From: Roseateles aquatilis
Lineage (GTDB): Bacteria > Pseudomonadota > Gammaproteobacteria > Burkholderiales > Burkholderiaceae_C
Assembly: GCF_002205645.1 (NCBI RefSeq)
Contig: NZ_NIOF01000023.1
Span: 1-54,761, forward strand
Reading direction: 5' to 3'
Length of the DNA stretch: 54,761 nt
Shown: positions 1 through 8,701 of the stretch, piece after piece
Layout: each line of letters starts with the position of its first letter
Position numbering within the stretch: position 1 is the first letter of the stretch
Position numbers and translations under genes: made by a program
The notes under the pieces: generated by a model
Databases searched by the model: none
Told to the model about the DNA's origin: nothing
What the model saw: only the letters and a program-made list of their open reading frames with translations

Positions 1-48
1 ACGCCGGCCGAATATGCCCGTAGGATCAAGGAGATGGGGCCTGCCTAA
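1..48 (+). CDS. Possible C-terminal tail of a transposase (partial, cut by window edge)
   Basis: Frame 1 is open from the first base and reads TPAEYARRIKEMGPA before a TAA at 46-48. A short tail with a 'TPAEY/F' phrase resembles the extreme C-terminus of IS3-family OrfB integrases, but 15 residues cannot prove this. It would fit with the broken gene just downstream, as if an element had landed here. No terminal inverted repeat was recognised after the stop. It could equally be the end of an unrelated gene. Confidence 0.3.
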   Translation, partial: TPAEYARRIKEMGPA

Positions 49-104
49 TGGCCCCGAGACTGGCCGGGACTAGCGCATCGCGTGGCTCGAAGAATCCAAG
101 CGGA

Positions 105-361
105 TCAGTGAAGCCCGACCATTCTCATTCCCGCACGGATATCAGGATCGTTTGGAATCTCAACGAAACGGATACCCGCGTCATCGACTTTCCGTCCGAT
201 GTCGAAAGCGTCCTCTTCGGAGCGACGATGTTCGATCACCTGCCCATCATTTGCCGACTTGCACGGAAGGTTTCGAGGAAACGCTCGGCGAACTCTTCGC
301 TTCCGCCGATGTCGGCAAGGTCATCCAGGCACTCTCCGCGGGACGCGCATCACCAGGATGA
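105..361 (-). pseudogene. Small broken gene, reading frame split by a frameshift
   Basis: On the minus strand two adjacent frames look protein-like and join poorly. One contains DDLADIGGSEEFAERFLETF and hits a TGA near 250. The next, in another frame, contains VIEHRRSEEDAFDIGRKVDD and ends at a TGA at 105-107. Acid/base balance and codon choice look coding in both halves, and a single indel near 250-265 would join them. No start codon is evident before a stop near 346-350, so the 5' end may also be lost. I do not recognise the family. The setting beside a possible transposase tail suggests a decaying accessory gene. Confidence 0.3.
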
Positions 362-389
362 CGCCCGGAGACGTGCCCCCAGAAAGACG

Positions 390-419
390 AAGGCGGACAT
401 CCTTTCGGATGCCCGCCTT
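390..419 (-). terminator. Hairpin, possible terminator
   Basis: A 12-bp stem (AGGCGGACATCC / GGATGCCCGCCT, one A-C mismatch on one strand) closes a TTTC loop. Read on the minus strand it is followed by CTTCGTCTTTCT, a modest U-rich stretch, so it could end transcription of the sigma-54 regulator that stops about 210 bp upstream. The 421-628 stretch between them shows no convincing gene. Confidence 0.4.
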
Positions 420-628
420 ACCCATTGACGTCCGGCTTGCGCCTCTGCGGTACCCACCACCAACCTGGACCGCATGGGATGAAGAATACGGACGCGGCCG
501 GTCCGCGCCCAGTCGGGTTTGCCGCATCGCTGCAGCGGTGATCGGCTGATGCGCCTGTCGGTCGACGACCTACGCGGCGGCCCGTCGCCCATCCGGGCAG
601 GCCGGGCACCCTCCTCGCTCCTCCTCGC

Positions 629-2755
629 TCAGCGCAGCAACCGGTACAGCGTGTTGCGTCCGATGCCCAGGCGACGAGCGGCCTCCGAGTGATTGCCGCC
701 GCAGGCCTCCAGCACGCGCCGCGCATGCGAGCGCGACTGATCCCGCAACATCGACGGCGTCCCGTCGTCCGACCCCGCGCGCGACGTCGCGACCTGCGAC
801 GGCGCGAGATCACCATCGCCCGACGGCATCTGGTCCAGCTCCTCGATCAGGTCGTCCGGCAGATGCCCGCGGCGGATCACCGACTCCCCCGGCTCCATCA
901 GCGCACAGGCGATGCGCAGGGCCTGCTCCAGTTGGCGAACGTTGCCGGGCCAGCCATACGCGAGCAATTCCTTCCTCAGCGACAGCTCCACCACCACGTG
1001 CCGTGACGGCTCCAGCGCGGCCAGCAAGCGGTCGACGAGCACCGGGAGGTCCTGGCGCTCGCGCAGCGGCGGCAGGCTCAGGGTCAGGCCGTTGAGGCGG
1101 TAGTAGAGATCCTCCCGGAACTGCCCTTGCGCCACCAGTTGCCGCAGCGGCCGGTGACTGGCGCACAGCAGCTGGAAGTCGACCGCCACCGTGGGCCCGC
1201 CGCCCAGCGGCTGCACCTGCCGGTCCTGCAGCACGCGCAGCAGCCGCGCCTGCAGCGGCAGCGGCATGTCGCCGATCTCGTCCAGGAACAGGGTGCCGCC
1301 GTGGGCCTCGCGCAGACGCCCCGGAGCGCCCTCGCGCGAAGCGCCGGTGAACGCGCCGGGTCGGTAGCCGAAGAGTTCCGCCTCGATCAGCGGCTCGGGC
1401 AAGGCCGCGCAATTCACGGCGACGTAAGCCCGGTCGCGGCGCCGGCTGCTGTCGTGAACGGCTCGCGCGAACAGATCCTTGCCGACACCCGATTCGCCTT
1501 GCAGCAGCAGCGCGATCGGCTTGTCGAGCACGCGCCGGGCACGCAGCACCGCCTGATGCATCGCGGCGTCGCCCAGGTCCAGCGGCTGCAAGGCATCCTG
1601 CACGTCGTGAGCGCCGCCGCGCATCGGCACGTCGACGGCGACAGGAACATCGACGACCGCTCGCACGCCCGGCAAGCCGGCGCGCTGCTCGGCACGCGCC
1701 GCCTCCGGCGCCGCAGATCGCGCATCGATCGGATCGTCGATCGCCGCATCAGTCACCGCATCGACCGTCGACGACGACACAACCGCCTGCGGCATCGCGG
1801 CCGCAGAACCGCGCAGCCACCATGCGCGCGGCCCTTGCACGCGCACCCACAGCGGTGGCCCGTCCTCGCGATGCAGCAGGCGCGCGCTCTCGCCGCCGGC
1901 CCGCGCCCAATCCATCAGGTCGGACAGCCGCACCGGCAGCACCGCTTCGAGCGGACTCGGTCGCGACGCCTCCGGCCCGAGCCACGCCTGCGCCGCCGCG
2001 TTGCACCCGAGGACCCAGCCGTCCTCGCTCAGCGCGAGCAGGCCTTCCGTCGGCGTGCCCAGGCCCTCCGGCTGCACATGCAGCTGCAGCCTCAACCCGT
2101 CCGCGTGCCGGGTCTGGAACAGGCGGTGCTCGACCATGCGAGCGGCCGAGCGCACCAGCGCCAGCGTGTGGCGCTGGAAGCCACGCTGCTCGCCGGAGAT
2201 GTCCAGCACCCCGAGCACCCGACCCTGCGGGTCGCGGATCGGCGCCGCGGTACAGCTCAGGAAGGCGTTGCGCTCCAGGAAGTGCTCGCCGCCGAGCACG
2301 GCCACCGGCCGTTGCTCCGCCAGCGCCGTGCCGATCGCGTTGGTGCCGCGCCAGCGCTCGTCCCAGATCGCCCCGGGCCGCAACGCGACACGCTGCGCAC
2401 GATCGACGAAGCGTCCGTCGCCCAGCGCCTGCAGCAGCAAGCCCCGCGCGTCGGCCAGGATCACGAGGCCGTCGCCTTCCTGGGTCTGGGCGAACAGGTC
2501 CTCCATCACCGGCCGCGCGTGCGCGACCAGCTCGTGCTGGCGCTCCAGCGCGCGACGCAACTGGGCGCCCGACGCATGCGGCGCGCCGGGCGGCCGGCCC
2601 ACCGGGCTCAGACCGAAATCGCGGCTGCGCAGCCAGCTGCGGCTGAGGTCCTCATCCAGCGCCTGAGGACTGAGCCGGCCGGTGTCCAGCAGCTCGCGCC
2701 TGGCCGCGCGCAGCAGTCGCGGCGCCTGCATCGCGCCGCTCGGGGTTTTCACCAT
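629..2755 (-). CDS. Sigma-54-dependent transcriptional activator (AcoR-like: GAF, AAA+, Fis HTH)
   Basis: A 708-residue bacterial enhancer-binding protein. An N-terminal GAF-type sensor region (roughly residues 70-235) and a PAS-like part with an Ala-rich linker precede the AAA+ domain, which has a Walker A GESGVGKD near residue 420, the sigma-54 contact motif GAFTGA near 470 and a Walker B phrase [10 protein letters not shown]. The C-terminus is a Fis-type helix-turn-helix ending [14 protein letters not shown]. The start at 2755 is chosen because AAGGAGA lies 8 bases upstream; a longer frame runs to 2998 but would cover the divergent promoter. This architecture is that of AcoR/ExaE-like activators of alcohol, acetoin or aldehyde oxidation genes. 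The divergent aldehyde dehydrogenase has a sigma-54 promoter, so it is the likely target. The inducing ligand is unknown. Confidence 0.92.
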   Translation of the reverse strand: MVKTPSGAMQAPRLLRAARRELLDTGRLSPQALDEDLSRSWLRSRDFGLSPVGRPPGAPHASGAQLRRALERQHELVAHARPVMEDLFAQTQEGDGLVILADARGLLLQALGDGRFVDRAQRVALRPGAIWDERWRGTNAIGTALAEQRPVAVLGGEHFLERNAFLSCTAAPIRDPQGRVLGVLDISGEQRGFQRHTLALVRSAARMVEHRLFQTRHADGLRLQLHVQPEGLGTPTEGLLALSEDGWVLGCNAAAQAWLGPEASRPSPLEAVLPVRLSDLMDWARAGGESARLLHREDGPPLWVRVQGPRAWWLRGSAAAMPQAVVSSSTVDAVTDAAIDDPIDARSAAPEAARAEQRAGLPGVRAVVDVPVAVDVPMRGGAHDVQDALQPLDLGDAAMHQAVLRARRVLDKPIALLLQGESGVGKDLFARAVHDSSRRRDRAYVAVNCAALPEPLIEAELFGYRPGAFTGASREGAPGRLREAHGGTLFLDEIGDMPLPLQARLLRVLQDRQVQPLGGGPTVAVDFQLLCASHRPLRQLVAQGQFREDLYYRLNGLTLSLPPLRERQDLPVLVDRLLAALEPSRHVVVELSLRKELLAYGWPGNVRQLEQALRIACALMEPGESVIRRGHLPDDLIEELDQMPSGDGDLAPSQVATSRAGSDDGTPSMLRDQSRSHARRVLEACGGNHSEAARRLGIGRNTLYRLLR

Positions 2756-2850
2756 CGCGTTGTCTCCTTGCGGCCGGCCCGCCGTTCCTTGCGGCCCGCG
2801 ACGCGCCCAGCCTGACGGCAGATCGCGCTTCGAGCCGGAATCCGCGCCGG

Positions 2851-2871
2851 GGTGTTCCATTCCGGAACACC
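2851..2871. promoter_or_regulatory. Perfect palindrome, candidate upstream activating site
   Basis: GGTGTTCC-ATTCC-GGAACACC: perfect 8-bp arms with a 5-bp spacer. It sits about 115 bp upstream of the -24/-12 promoter of the aldehyde dehydrogenase, the usual distance for an enhancer-binding protein site, and about 95 bp upstream of the activator's own start. Binding by that activator is inferred. Confidence 0.65.
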
Positions 2872-2984
2872 TGTGTCGGCGCGGCGGTGCCGGGACCCAT
2901 GTGTGGAGCGATCCTGACCGCAGAAGCACCGCTTGGGAAGGGGCTTCGCGCCGCCTTGTGGGGTCTTCCGGCGCAAGCGCGGCC

Positions 2985-3002
2985 CTGGCACGCGCCATGC
3001 AT
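2985..3002 (+). promoter_or_regulatory. Sigma-54 (-24/-12) promoter
   Basis: CTGGCACGCGCCATGCAT matches the sigma-54 consensus (TGGCACG, four bases, TTGCA/T) with only the first T of the -12 element changed. Transcription should start near 3012, leaving a leader of about 28 bases before the aldehyde dehydrogenase start. The site lies between that gene and a divergent sigma-54 activator, which strongly supports the call. Confidence 0.85.
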
Positions 3003-3039
3003 CGCGAGTCCGCTCATTCACGACAACGGAGACAACACC

Positions 3040-4560
3040 ATGATCTACGCCAAGCCGGATGCGGCCGGTGCCCCGGTGCAATTCAAGAAGCGTTACGACA
3101 ACTTCATCGGCGGCAAGTGGACGCCGCCACGCGACGGCCAGTACTTCGACGTCATCACCCCCATCACCGGCCAGGTCTTCACGCAGGCCGCGCGGTCGAC
3201 TGGCGCGGACATCGAGCTCGCGCTCGACGCCGCCCATGCCGCGGCCGAACGCTGGGGGCAGACGCCGGCCGCGGAGCGCGCCAACGTGCTGCTGCGCATC
3301 GCCGACCGCATGGAGCAGAACCTGGAGCTGCTCGCCTACGCCGAGACCGTGGACAACGGCAAGCCGATGCGCGAGACGCTCAATGCCGACCTGCCGCTGG
3401 CGGTCGACCACTTCCGCTACTTCGCCGGCTGCCTGCGGGCGCAGGAGGGCGCGCTCAGCGAGATCGACGGCAACACCATCGCGTACCACTTCCACGAGCC
3501 GCTGGGCGTGGTCGGCCAGATCATCCCGTGGAACTTCCCCATCCTGATGGCGGCCTGGAAGCTGGCGCCCGCGCTGGGCGCCGGCAACGCCGTGGTGCTC
3601 AAGCCGGCGGAGTCGACCCCGGTCGGCATCCTGGTCCTGGCCGAGCTGATCGCCGACCTGCTGCCGCCGGGCGTGCTCAACATCGTCAACGGCTACGGCA
3701 AGGAGGCCGGCATGCCGCTGGCGCAGAGCAAGCGCATCGCCAAGATCGCCTTCACCGGCTCCACCGCCACCGGCCGCGTCATCGCGCAGGCGGCGGCGAC
3801 CAACCTGATCCCGGCCACGCTGGAGCTGGGCGGCAAGAGCCCCAACGTCTTCTTCGCCGACATCGCGTCGCAGGACGACGAGCTCTTCGACAAGGCCATC
3901 GAGGGCCTGGTCCTCTTCGCGTTCAACCAGGGCGAGGTCTGCACCTGCCCGTCGCGCGCGCTGATCCATGAATCGATCTACGACAAGTTCATCGCCCGCG
4001 CGATCGACCGCGTCAAGGCCATCAAGCAGGGCAACCCGCTCGACACCGAGACGATGATGGGCGCGCAGGCGTCGTCGATGCAGCTGGACAAGATCCTGTC
4101 CTACCTGGAGATCGGCAAGCAGGAGGGCGCGCAACTGCTGATCGGCGGCGGCCGCGCGCAAATGGGCGGCGACCTGGCGGGCGGTTATTACGTCGAGCCC
4201 ACGCTGTTCAAGGGCACCAACGACATGCGCATCTTCCGTGAGGAGATCTTCGGTCCGGTCCTGGCCGTCACCACCTTCAAGACCGAGGAAGAAGCGCTGC
4301 GCATCGCCAACGACACGCCCTACGGCCTGGGCGCGGGCGTGTGGTCCCGCGACATCAACACCGCCTTCCGCATGGGCAAGGGCATCAAGGCCGGCCGTGT
4401 GTGGACCAATTGCTATCACGCCTATCCGGCGCACGCGACCTTCGGCGGCTACAAGGAATCGGGCATCGGCCGCGAGACCCACAAGATGATGCTGGACCAT
4501 TACCAGCAGACGAAGAACCTGCTCGTCAGCTACTCCCCGAAGGCGCTCGGGTTCTATTGA
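3040..4560 (+). CDS. NAD(P)-dependent aldehyde dehydrogenase (ExaC/AldB/AcoD type)
   Basis: A 506-residue cytosolic aldehyde dehydrogenase that oxidises an aldehyde, typically acetaldehyde or another short aldehyde, to the acid. Visible motifs are IIPWNFP in the cofactor region, FTGST, the general-base glutamate in LELGGKSPN (E262) and the catalytic cysteine in GEVCTCPSR (C301, followed by a second cysteine at 303). The length is normal for the family. The start at 3040 has GGAGA 7-12 bases upstream, and an upstream ATG at 2887 is rejected because it precedes the sigma-54 promoter. Expression should require RpoN and the divergent activator. Family assignment is firm; the substrate is inferred. 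Confidence 0.95.
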   Translation: MIYAKPDAAGAPVQFKKRYDNFIGGKWTPPRDGQYFDVITPITGQVFTQAARSTGADIELALDAAHAAAERWGQTPAAERANVLLRIADRMEQNLELLAYAETVDNGKPMRETLNADLPLAVDHFRYFAGCLRAQEGALSEIDGNTIAYHFHEPLGVVGQIIPWNFPILMAAWKLAPALGAGNAVVLKPAESTPVGILVLAELIADLLPPGVLNIVNGYGKEAGMPLAQSKRIAKIAFTGSTATGRVIAQAAATNLIPATLELGGKSPNVFFADIASQDDELFDKAIEGLVLFAFNQGEVCTCPSRALIHESIYDKFIARAIDRVKAIKQGNPLDTETMMGAQASSMQLDKILSYLEIGKQEGAQLLIGGGRAQMGGDLAGGYYVEPTLFKGTNDMRIFREEIFGPVLAVTTFKTEEEALRIANDTPYGLGAGVWSRDINTAFRMGKGIKAGRVWTNCYHAYPAHATFGGYKESGIGRETHKMMLDHYQQTKNLLVSYSPKALGFY

Positions 4561-4654
4561 TCAGCCCCCTCCCCTCCCCTCCCCGCCCACGCCCACCCCG
4601 CCGCAGTACTGGACACGACACGACACGCCAAGGCCCGATCGCTGCGGTGTATCG

Positions 4655-4725
4655 GGGCCGGGAGGGCGGGCAGCCCCGGGGAGGAATTTTGACTGACGAC
4701 ACGGGGCTGCCCGCCCTCCCGGCCC
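4655..4725. repeat. Long perfect inverted repeat between genes
   Basis: Arms of 24 bp (4655-4678 and 4702-4725) are perfectly complementary, separated by 23 bases. The left arm begins GGGCCGGGAGGGCGGG. The central part holds an AT-containing stretch, GGAATTTTGACTGA. There is no T-run after the right arm, so it is not a standard intrinsic terminator, although it follows the aldehyde dehydrogenase stop by about 95 bp. It may be a REP-like mobile repeat or a strong RNA hairpin. The rest of 4561-4779 shows no gene. Confidence 0.7.
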
Positions 4726-4779
4726 GTGCTCGGTCGACGCGCGGCTGGCCCCACCACCGCCAAACACCCCCAAGAAAGT

Positions 4780-4806
4780 ACAAATGTCCAAGAAAAAGAC
4801 ATTTGT
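4780..4806. promoter_or_regulatory. Palindromic operator upstream of psuK
   Basis: ACAAATGTC, nine bases, GACATTTGT: perfect 9-bp arms in an AT-rich patch directly abutting the -35 element of the psuK promoter. The position suits a repressor or activator. The kinase itself begins with a helix-turn-helix domain and is one candidate for binding here (inference). Confidence 0.65.
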
Positions 4807-4835
4807 TTGCAAGATCAACGCCGCCTGCCTAGAAT
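4807..4835 (+). promoter_or_regulatory. Sigma-70 promoter of psuK-psuG, probably leaderless
   Basis: TTGCAA at 4807-4812 and TAGAAT at 4830-4835 are spaced by 17 bp. The start codon of psuK (4843) lies 7 bases after the -10 box, exactly where transcription should begin, and there is no ribosome binding site. The mRNA is therefore probably leaderless. Confidence 0.65.
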
Positions 4836-4842
4836 CCGCGGC

Positions 4843-5928
4843 ATGTCATCGTCCAAGGAACAGCTGCTCGCCCTGGTGGAGGCCAATCCCTTCATCAGCC
4901 AGCAGGACCTCGCCGACCGTCTCGGCTTGTCGCGCTCGGCCATCGCCGGGCATCTCGCGCAGTTGACGAAGGAGGGCCGCATCCTCGGCCGCGCCTACGT
5001 GCTGCCGCAGCGCCAGCCCATCGTCTGCATGGGCGGCACCAACCTCGACCGCAAGCTGCGCTCGATCGGTCCGCTGCAGATGGGCAGCTCCAATCCGGCG
5101 CATCAGCATGAATCGGCTGGCGGCGTGGCCCGCAACATCGCGGAGAACCTCGCGCGGCTGGGCCTGCCGGTGCATCTGCTGACCGCCGTCGGCCGTGACG
5201 GCGCCGGGCAGGCGCTGCTGGCGCAGTTGCAAGCGCTGGGCGTCGACTGCGGCGGTTGCCTGCAGGCGGCCGACGCGGCCACGGGCAGCTACACCGCGGT
5301 GCTCGATGCGCAGGGCGAGCTGGTGCTCGCGCTGGCCCACATGGCGCTGACCGATCGCCTGGACCCTGCCTTCCTGCGCCAGACCGCCCCGCAACGCGCC
5401 CCGGCGCGCTGGCTGGTGGCCGACCTGAACCTGCCGCGCGAGACGCTCGACGAGCTGCGTGCCGAGGCTCGCCTGCGCGATCAACGGCTGCTGCTGGTCG
5501 CCGTGTCAGAGCCCAAGATGGCGCGCCTGGGCACCGACTTGCGTGGCGTCGAGCTGCTGGTGCTCAACCGCGGCGAGCTGCGGGCCCTGACCGGCCGCGC
5601 GCTCGATGACGACGCCGCGCTGCGCGCCGCGTGGCACGCGCTGCGCGAGGCCGGCCTGCGACGCCTGGTGGTCAGCGACGGCGCGCGCGGCGTGCTGCAC
5701 AGCGACGGCGACGAGCTCGTCGCGCTGGCCGCGCCGACGCTCGATCCCGCGTCGATCCGTGAAGTCACCGGCGCCGGCGACGCGATGACCGCCGGCATCG
5801 TCGCCGGCCTGCATCGCGACCCCGACGACCTGCGTGGCGCCTGCGCGCTCGGCCTGCGGCTGGCGGCGTTGACGCTGCAGAGCGACGCCACCGTCAGCCC
5901 GGCGCTGAGCCCCGCGCTGATCGCCTGA
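4843..5928 (+). CDS. psuK: Pseudouridine kinase, PfkB family with N-terminal winged helix
   Basis: A 361-residue ribokinase-family enzyme expected to phosphorylate pseudouridine to pseudouridine 5'-phosphate. Residues 1 to about 55 form a MarR-like winged helix (QQDLADRLGLSRSAIAGHL), a fusion also seen in E. coli YeiI. The kinase part shows the PfkB N-terminal GG..RNIAENLARLG region and the C-terminal ATP/anion-hole motif EVTGAGDAM with catalytic Asp313. The start at 4843 is supported by domain extent and the promoter; a longer frame to 4726 would run through the operator. psuG follows 111 bp downstream on the same strand and uses its product, which makes the substrate assignment fairly secure. 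Confidence 0.88.
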   Translation: MSSSKEQLLALVEANPFISQQDLADRLGLSRSAIAGHLAQLTKEGRILGRAYVLPQRQPIVCMGGTNLDRKLRSIGPLQMGSSNPAHQHESAGGVARNIAENLARLGLPVHLLTAVGRDGAGQALLAQLQALGVDCGGCLQAADAATGSYTAVLDAQGELVLALAHMALTDRLDPAFLRQTAPQRAPARWLVADLNLPRETLDELRAEARLRDQRLLLVAVSEPKMARLGTDLRGVELLVLNRGELRALTGRALDDDAALRAAWHALREAGLRRLVVSDGARGVLHSDGDELVALAAPTLDPASIREVTGAGDAMTAGIVAGLHRDPDDLRGACALGLRLAALTLQSDATVSPALSPALIA

Positions 5929-6039
5929 TCGCCTGCTCGACCCGCCGTCCGACCACCGCCCCCCCTGCCTCGATCCGCCTCGCCGCCACGCGACGCGCCC
6001 GACCCCAATCCACCCGACTTGCCCTCAAGAAAGACCGTC

Positions 6040-6972
6040 ATGACCCAGACCGCCGCCATCGCCCCGACCCTGATCGACTTCTCCCCCGAAGTCGCCGCCG
6101 CCCGCGCCGAGGGCCGCCCGCTGGTGGCGCTGGAATCGACCATCATTTCCCACGGCATGCCCTATCCGCAGAACGTGCAGACGGCGCGCGAGGTCGAGGC
6201 CATCGTGCGCGAGCACGGCGCGGTGCCGGCCACCATCGCGGTGCTGGACGGCAAGATCCGCGTCGGCCTGAACGACGAGCAACTGGAACTGCTGGGCCGC
6301 TCGCCGGACGCGCTCAAACTCAGCCGCCGCGACCTGCCCTTCGCGTTGTCCACCGGCCGCGTCGGCGCGACCACCGTGGCCGCGACGATGATCTGCGCGC
6401 ACCTGGCCGGCATCGAGGTCTTCGTCACCGGCGGCATCGGCGGCGTGCATCGCGGCGCGGAGACCTCCTTCGACATCTCGGCCGACCTGCAGGAGCTGGC
6501 GCGCACCCCGGTCGCCGTCGTCTGCGCCGGCGCCAAGAGCATCCTCGACCTGGCGCTGACGCTCGAGTACCTGGAGACGCACGGCGTGCCGGTGCTGTCC
6601 GTCGGCCAGGACAACTTCGCCGCGTTCTACACCCGCGACAGCGGCCTCAAGGCCGACTTCCGCCTCGACGCGGCCGACGACCAGGCCCGCTTCCTGCGGA
6701 CCAAGTGGGCGCTGGGACTGAACGGCGGCGCGGTGGTGAGCAACCCCGTGCCCGTCGCGCACGAGATGCCCGCCACGGTGATCGGCGGCTTCATCGACCA
6801 GGCGCTGGCCGAGGCCCACGCGCAGGGCATCAGCGGCAAGGCAGTCACGCCCTATCTGCTGGCGCGCATCAAGGACCTCAGCGGCGGCGCGAGCCTGGTC
6901 ACCAACATCGCGCTGGTGAAGAACAACGCCCGCGTCGGCGCCGCGTTGGCGCGCGCGCTGAAGGCGGGCTGA
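6040..6972 (+). CDS. psuG: Pseudouridine-5'-phosphate glycosidase
   Basis: A 310-residue IndA/PsuG-family enzyme that breaks the C-C glycosidic bond of pseudouridine 5'-phosphate, giving uracil and ribose 5-phosphate. Conserved blocks are visible: ALESTIISHGMPYPQN with the active-site glutamate, GKIRVGL with the catalytic lysine region, TGGIGGVHRG, and TNIALVKNNARVGA near the C-terminus. Length is normal. The start at 6040 removes a short poorly conserved extension beginning at 6019. With psuK it forms a complete salvage route for pseudouridine from RNA turnover. No pseudouridine transporter is present in the window. Confidence 0.95.
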   Translation: MTQTAAIAPTLIDFSPEVAAARAEGRPLVALESTIISHGMPYPQNVQTAREVEAIVREHGAVPATIAVLDGKIRVGLNDEQLELLGRSPDALKLSRRDLPFALSTGRVGATTVAATMICAHLAGIEVFVTGGIGGVHRGAETSFDISADLQELARTPVAVVCAGAKSILDLALTLEYLETHGVPVLSVGQDNFAAFYTRDSGLKADFRLDAADDQARFLRTKWALGLNGGAVVSNPVPVAHEMPATVIGGFIDQALAEAHAQGISGKAVTPYLLARIKDLSGGASLVTNIALVKNNARVGAALARALKAG

Positions 6973-7037
6973 AGAACCGTTGAAGGACGGCTGAACGCGG
7001 GCCGGGAGGCTCGCTGCGCGGCGGCTTGCGGCCCGTT

Positions 7038-7156
7038 CGCCGGCCGGCTCGCCCCGCCGCGGAACCACAACGGAAGCGCGCCGGAAGCGAGACCGAAACA
7101 CTGTGCCGGCATGCTTCACAAGCGCTCCCGTGAGCGTCCGCCGGCCGGCTCGCCCC
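7038..7156. repeat. 18-bp direct repeat pair
   Basis: CGCCGGCCGGCTCGCCCC occurs at 7038-7055 and again at 7139-7156, 101 bp apart, in the 359-bp gene-free stretch between psuG and the RND adaptor. Each copy contains the palindrome GCCGGCCGGC. Function is unknown; it may be a duplicated binding site or chance in GC-rich DNA. Nothing else gene-like is seen in 6973-7238. Confidence 0.45.
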
Positions 7157-7238
7157 TGTCGTTGGTCACGGCGTCCCGGGGGAAATCCCAGTCGCCATCG
7201 GTGCTCGCGCGCTCCAATCGCACAGCGCGCCGGCAACA

Positions 7239-7269
7239 ATGAATGGGTTAACCGGAACGAAACATTCAT
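7239..7269. promoter_or_regulatory. Inverted repeat upstream of RND efflux genes
   Basis: ATGAATG (7239-7245) and CATTCAT (7263-7269) form perfect 7-bp arms around 17 bp that include GGTTAACC. It lies 63 bp before the adaptor start in a locally AT-richer patch. Spacing and ATGAATG half sites recall TetR-type operators of RND pumps, but no TetR gene is adjacent, so the regulator is unknown. Confidence 0.4.
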
Positions 7270-7331
7270 CACCGGACGCTGACCTAAGCTTCGCCGCCCT
7301 CGCGCTCCCCCTCGTTGGAAAAGTGAACAGC

Positions 7332-8666
7332 ATGCGCCGCAAGTCCCTGGTTCTCGCGTTGATCGTTGTCCTGCTCGTCGTCGCCGGCGGCTGGTGGTGG
7401 AAGTCGCGCGCGGCGACCCGCGGCGACGCATCGGCGGCGACGGCCGGCGCCGGCGGCGCATCCGGTCCCGCCGGCATGCAGGCGGTCGGCGTGGTCACCG
7501 CGCTGCGGCGCGACGTGCCCGTCGTCGTCGAGGCCAGCGGCACCGTCAGCCCGATCAACCAGGTCGACCTGCGCGCCCAGACCACCAGCACCATCCGCGA
7601 CGTGCTGGTGAAGGACGGGCAGACCGTCGCCAAGGGCCAGGTGTTGTTCCGCTTCGACGACCGCGCCGATCGCGCCAATCTCGACAAGGCCCGCGCGCAG
7701 CTGGCCCGCGACAAGGCCAGCCTGTCCGACCTGCAGCGCCAATACGAGCGCGCCAAGGAACTGCTGGCGCAGAAGTTCGTCGCGCAGAGCGCCGTCGACA
7801 CCGCGCAGGCCAGCCTGGACTCGGGCCGCAGCCTGGTCGACGCCGACGACGCCGCAGTCCAGTCCGCCGCCGTCGCGCTCAGCTACAACGAGATCCGCGC
7901 GCCGTTCGCCGGCCGCGCCGGCGCGGTCAACGTCTGGCCGGGCAGCCTGGTCCAGGCCAGCGCCACCGGCACGCCGCTGGTCAACATCGTCCAGATCGAC
8001 CCGATCGCCATCAGCTTCAACCTGCCCGAGACCGAACTCGCGCCGGTGCTGCAGGCGCTGCGCCCCGGCGCGGACGGCGCCAGGCCCACGCCGCCCGAGG
8101 TGCAGGTGGTGCTGCCGACGATCGAGGGCGGGCCCGCTCGCGGCAAGGGCGGTCGCAATGGCGAGCCCGTCGTGCGCGGCAAGCTGGTCTTCGTGGACAA
8201 CCTGGTCGACTCGACCACCGGCACGATCAAGCTGAAGGCCGAGTTCGACAACGCCCAGCAAAAGCTCTGGCCGGGCCAGTACCTGCGCGTGCGCATGACG
8301 TTGCGCAGCATCGCCGACGCCGTCGTGATCCCGCAGGCCGCGGTCATCCTGCGCGGCTCCGACCGGCAGGTCTACGTCGTCGGCCCCGACAAGACCGCGC
8401 AGCTCAAGCCGGTCAAGCTGCGCTACACCTTCGGTGAGATGGCGGTGGTGGACGGCGTCGACGCCGGCGCGATCGTCGTGCTCGACGGCAAGCAGAACCT
8501 GCGTCCCGGCACGCCGGTGCGCACCCAGCCCGCGGCGGTCAATCCGGCCGCCGCCGCGCGCCTGGCGGAAGCGGCCGAGGCGGCCTCCGCCTCGACTTCC
8601 TCGTCAACTTCCGCGGCCGCCTCCGCGTCCTCCGGCGCGCGCGTCGGCGCCGCCGCCGGCGGCTGA
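7332..8666 (+). CDS. RND efflux periplasmic adaptor (membrane fusion protein)
   Basis: A 444-residue adaptor that links an inner-membrane RND pump to an outer-membrane channel. An N-terminal membrane anchor (about residues 4-20, LALIVVLLVVAGGWWW) precedes a small-residue linker, a lipoyl/beta-barrel part (PINQVDLRAQ, IRDVLVKDGQTVAKGQVLF), an alpha-helical hairpin (DKARAQLARDKASLSDLQRQ) and the second lipoyl half (YNEIRAPFAGRAG). The C-terminus is a long Ala/Ser tail. The ATG at 7332 is chosen; an in-frame GTG at 7323 is possible. The pump gene follows 35 bp later. It resembles MdtA/MuxA adaptors. No outer-membrane factor gene is next to it. Confidence 0.92.
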   Translation: MRRKSLVLALIVVLLVVAGGWWWKSRAATRGDASAATAGAGGASGPAGMQAVGVVTALRRDVPVVVEASGTVSPINQVDLRAQTTSTIRDVLVKDGQTVAKGQVLFRFDDRADRANLDKARAQLARDKASLSDLQRQYERAKELLAQKFVAQSAVDTAQASLDSGRSLVDADDAAVQSAAVALSYNEIRAPFAGRAGAVNVWPGSLVQASATGTPLVNIVQIDPIAISFNLPETELAPVLQALRPGADGARPTPPEVQVVLPTIEGGPARGKGGRNGEPVVRGKLVFVDNLVDSTTGTIKLKAEFDNAQQKLWPGQYLRVRMTLRSIADAVVIPQAAVILRGSDRQVYVVGPDKTAQLKPVKLRYTFGEMAVVDGVDAGAIVVLDGKQNLRPGTPVRTQPAAVNPAAAARLAEAAEAASASTSSSTSAAASASSGARVGAAAGG

Positions 8667-8701
8667 TCCGGCCCCCGCCCTGCCATCGCCGCGGAGCTGA
8701 C

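Noticed and set aside
1127..2815. 562-residue plus-strand frame opposite the sigma-54 regulator
   Set aside because: Arg/Gln/His-rich composition with no recognisable motif; the opposite strand encodes a complete enhancer-binding protein.
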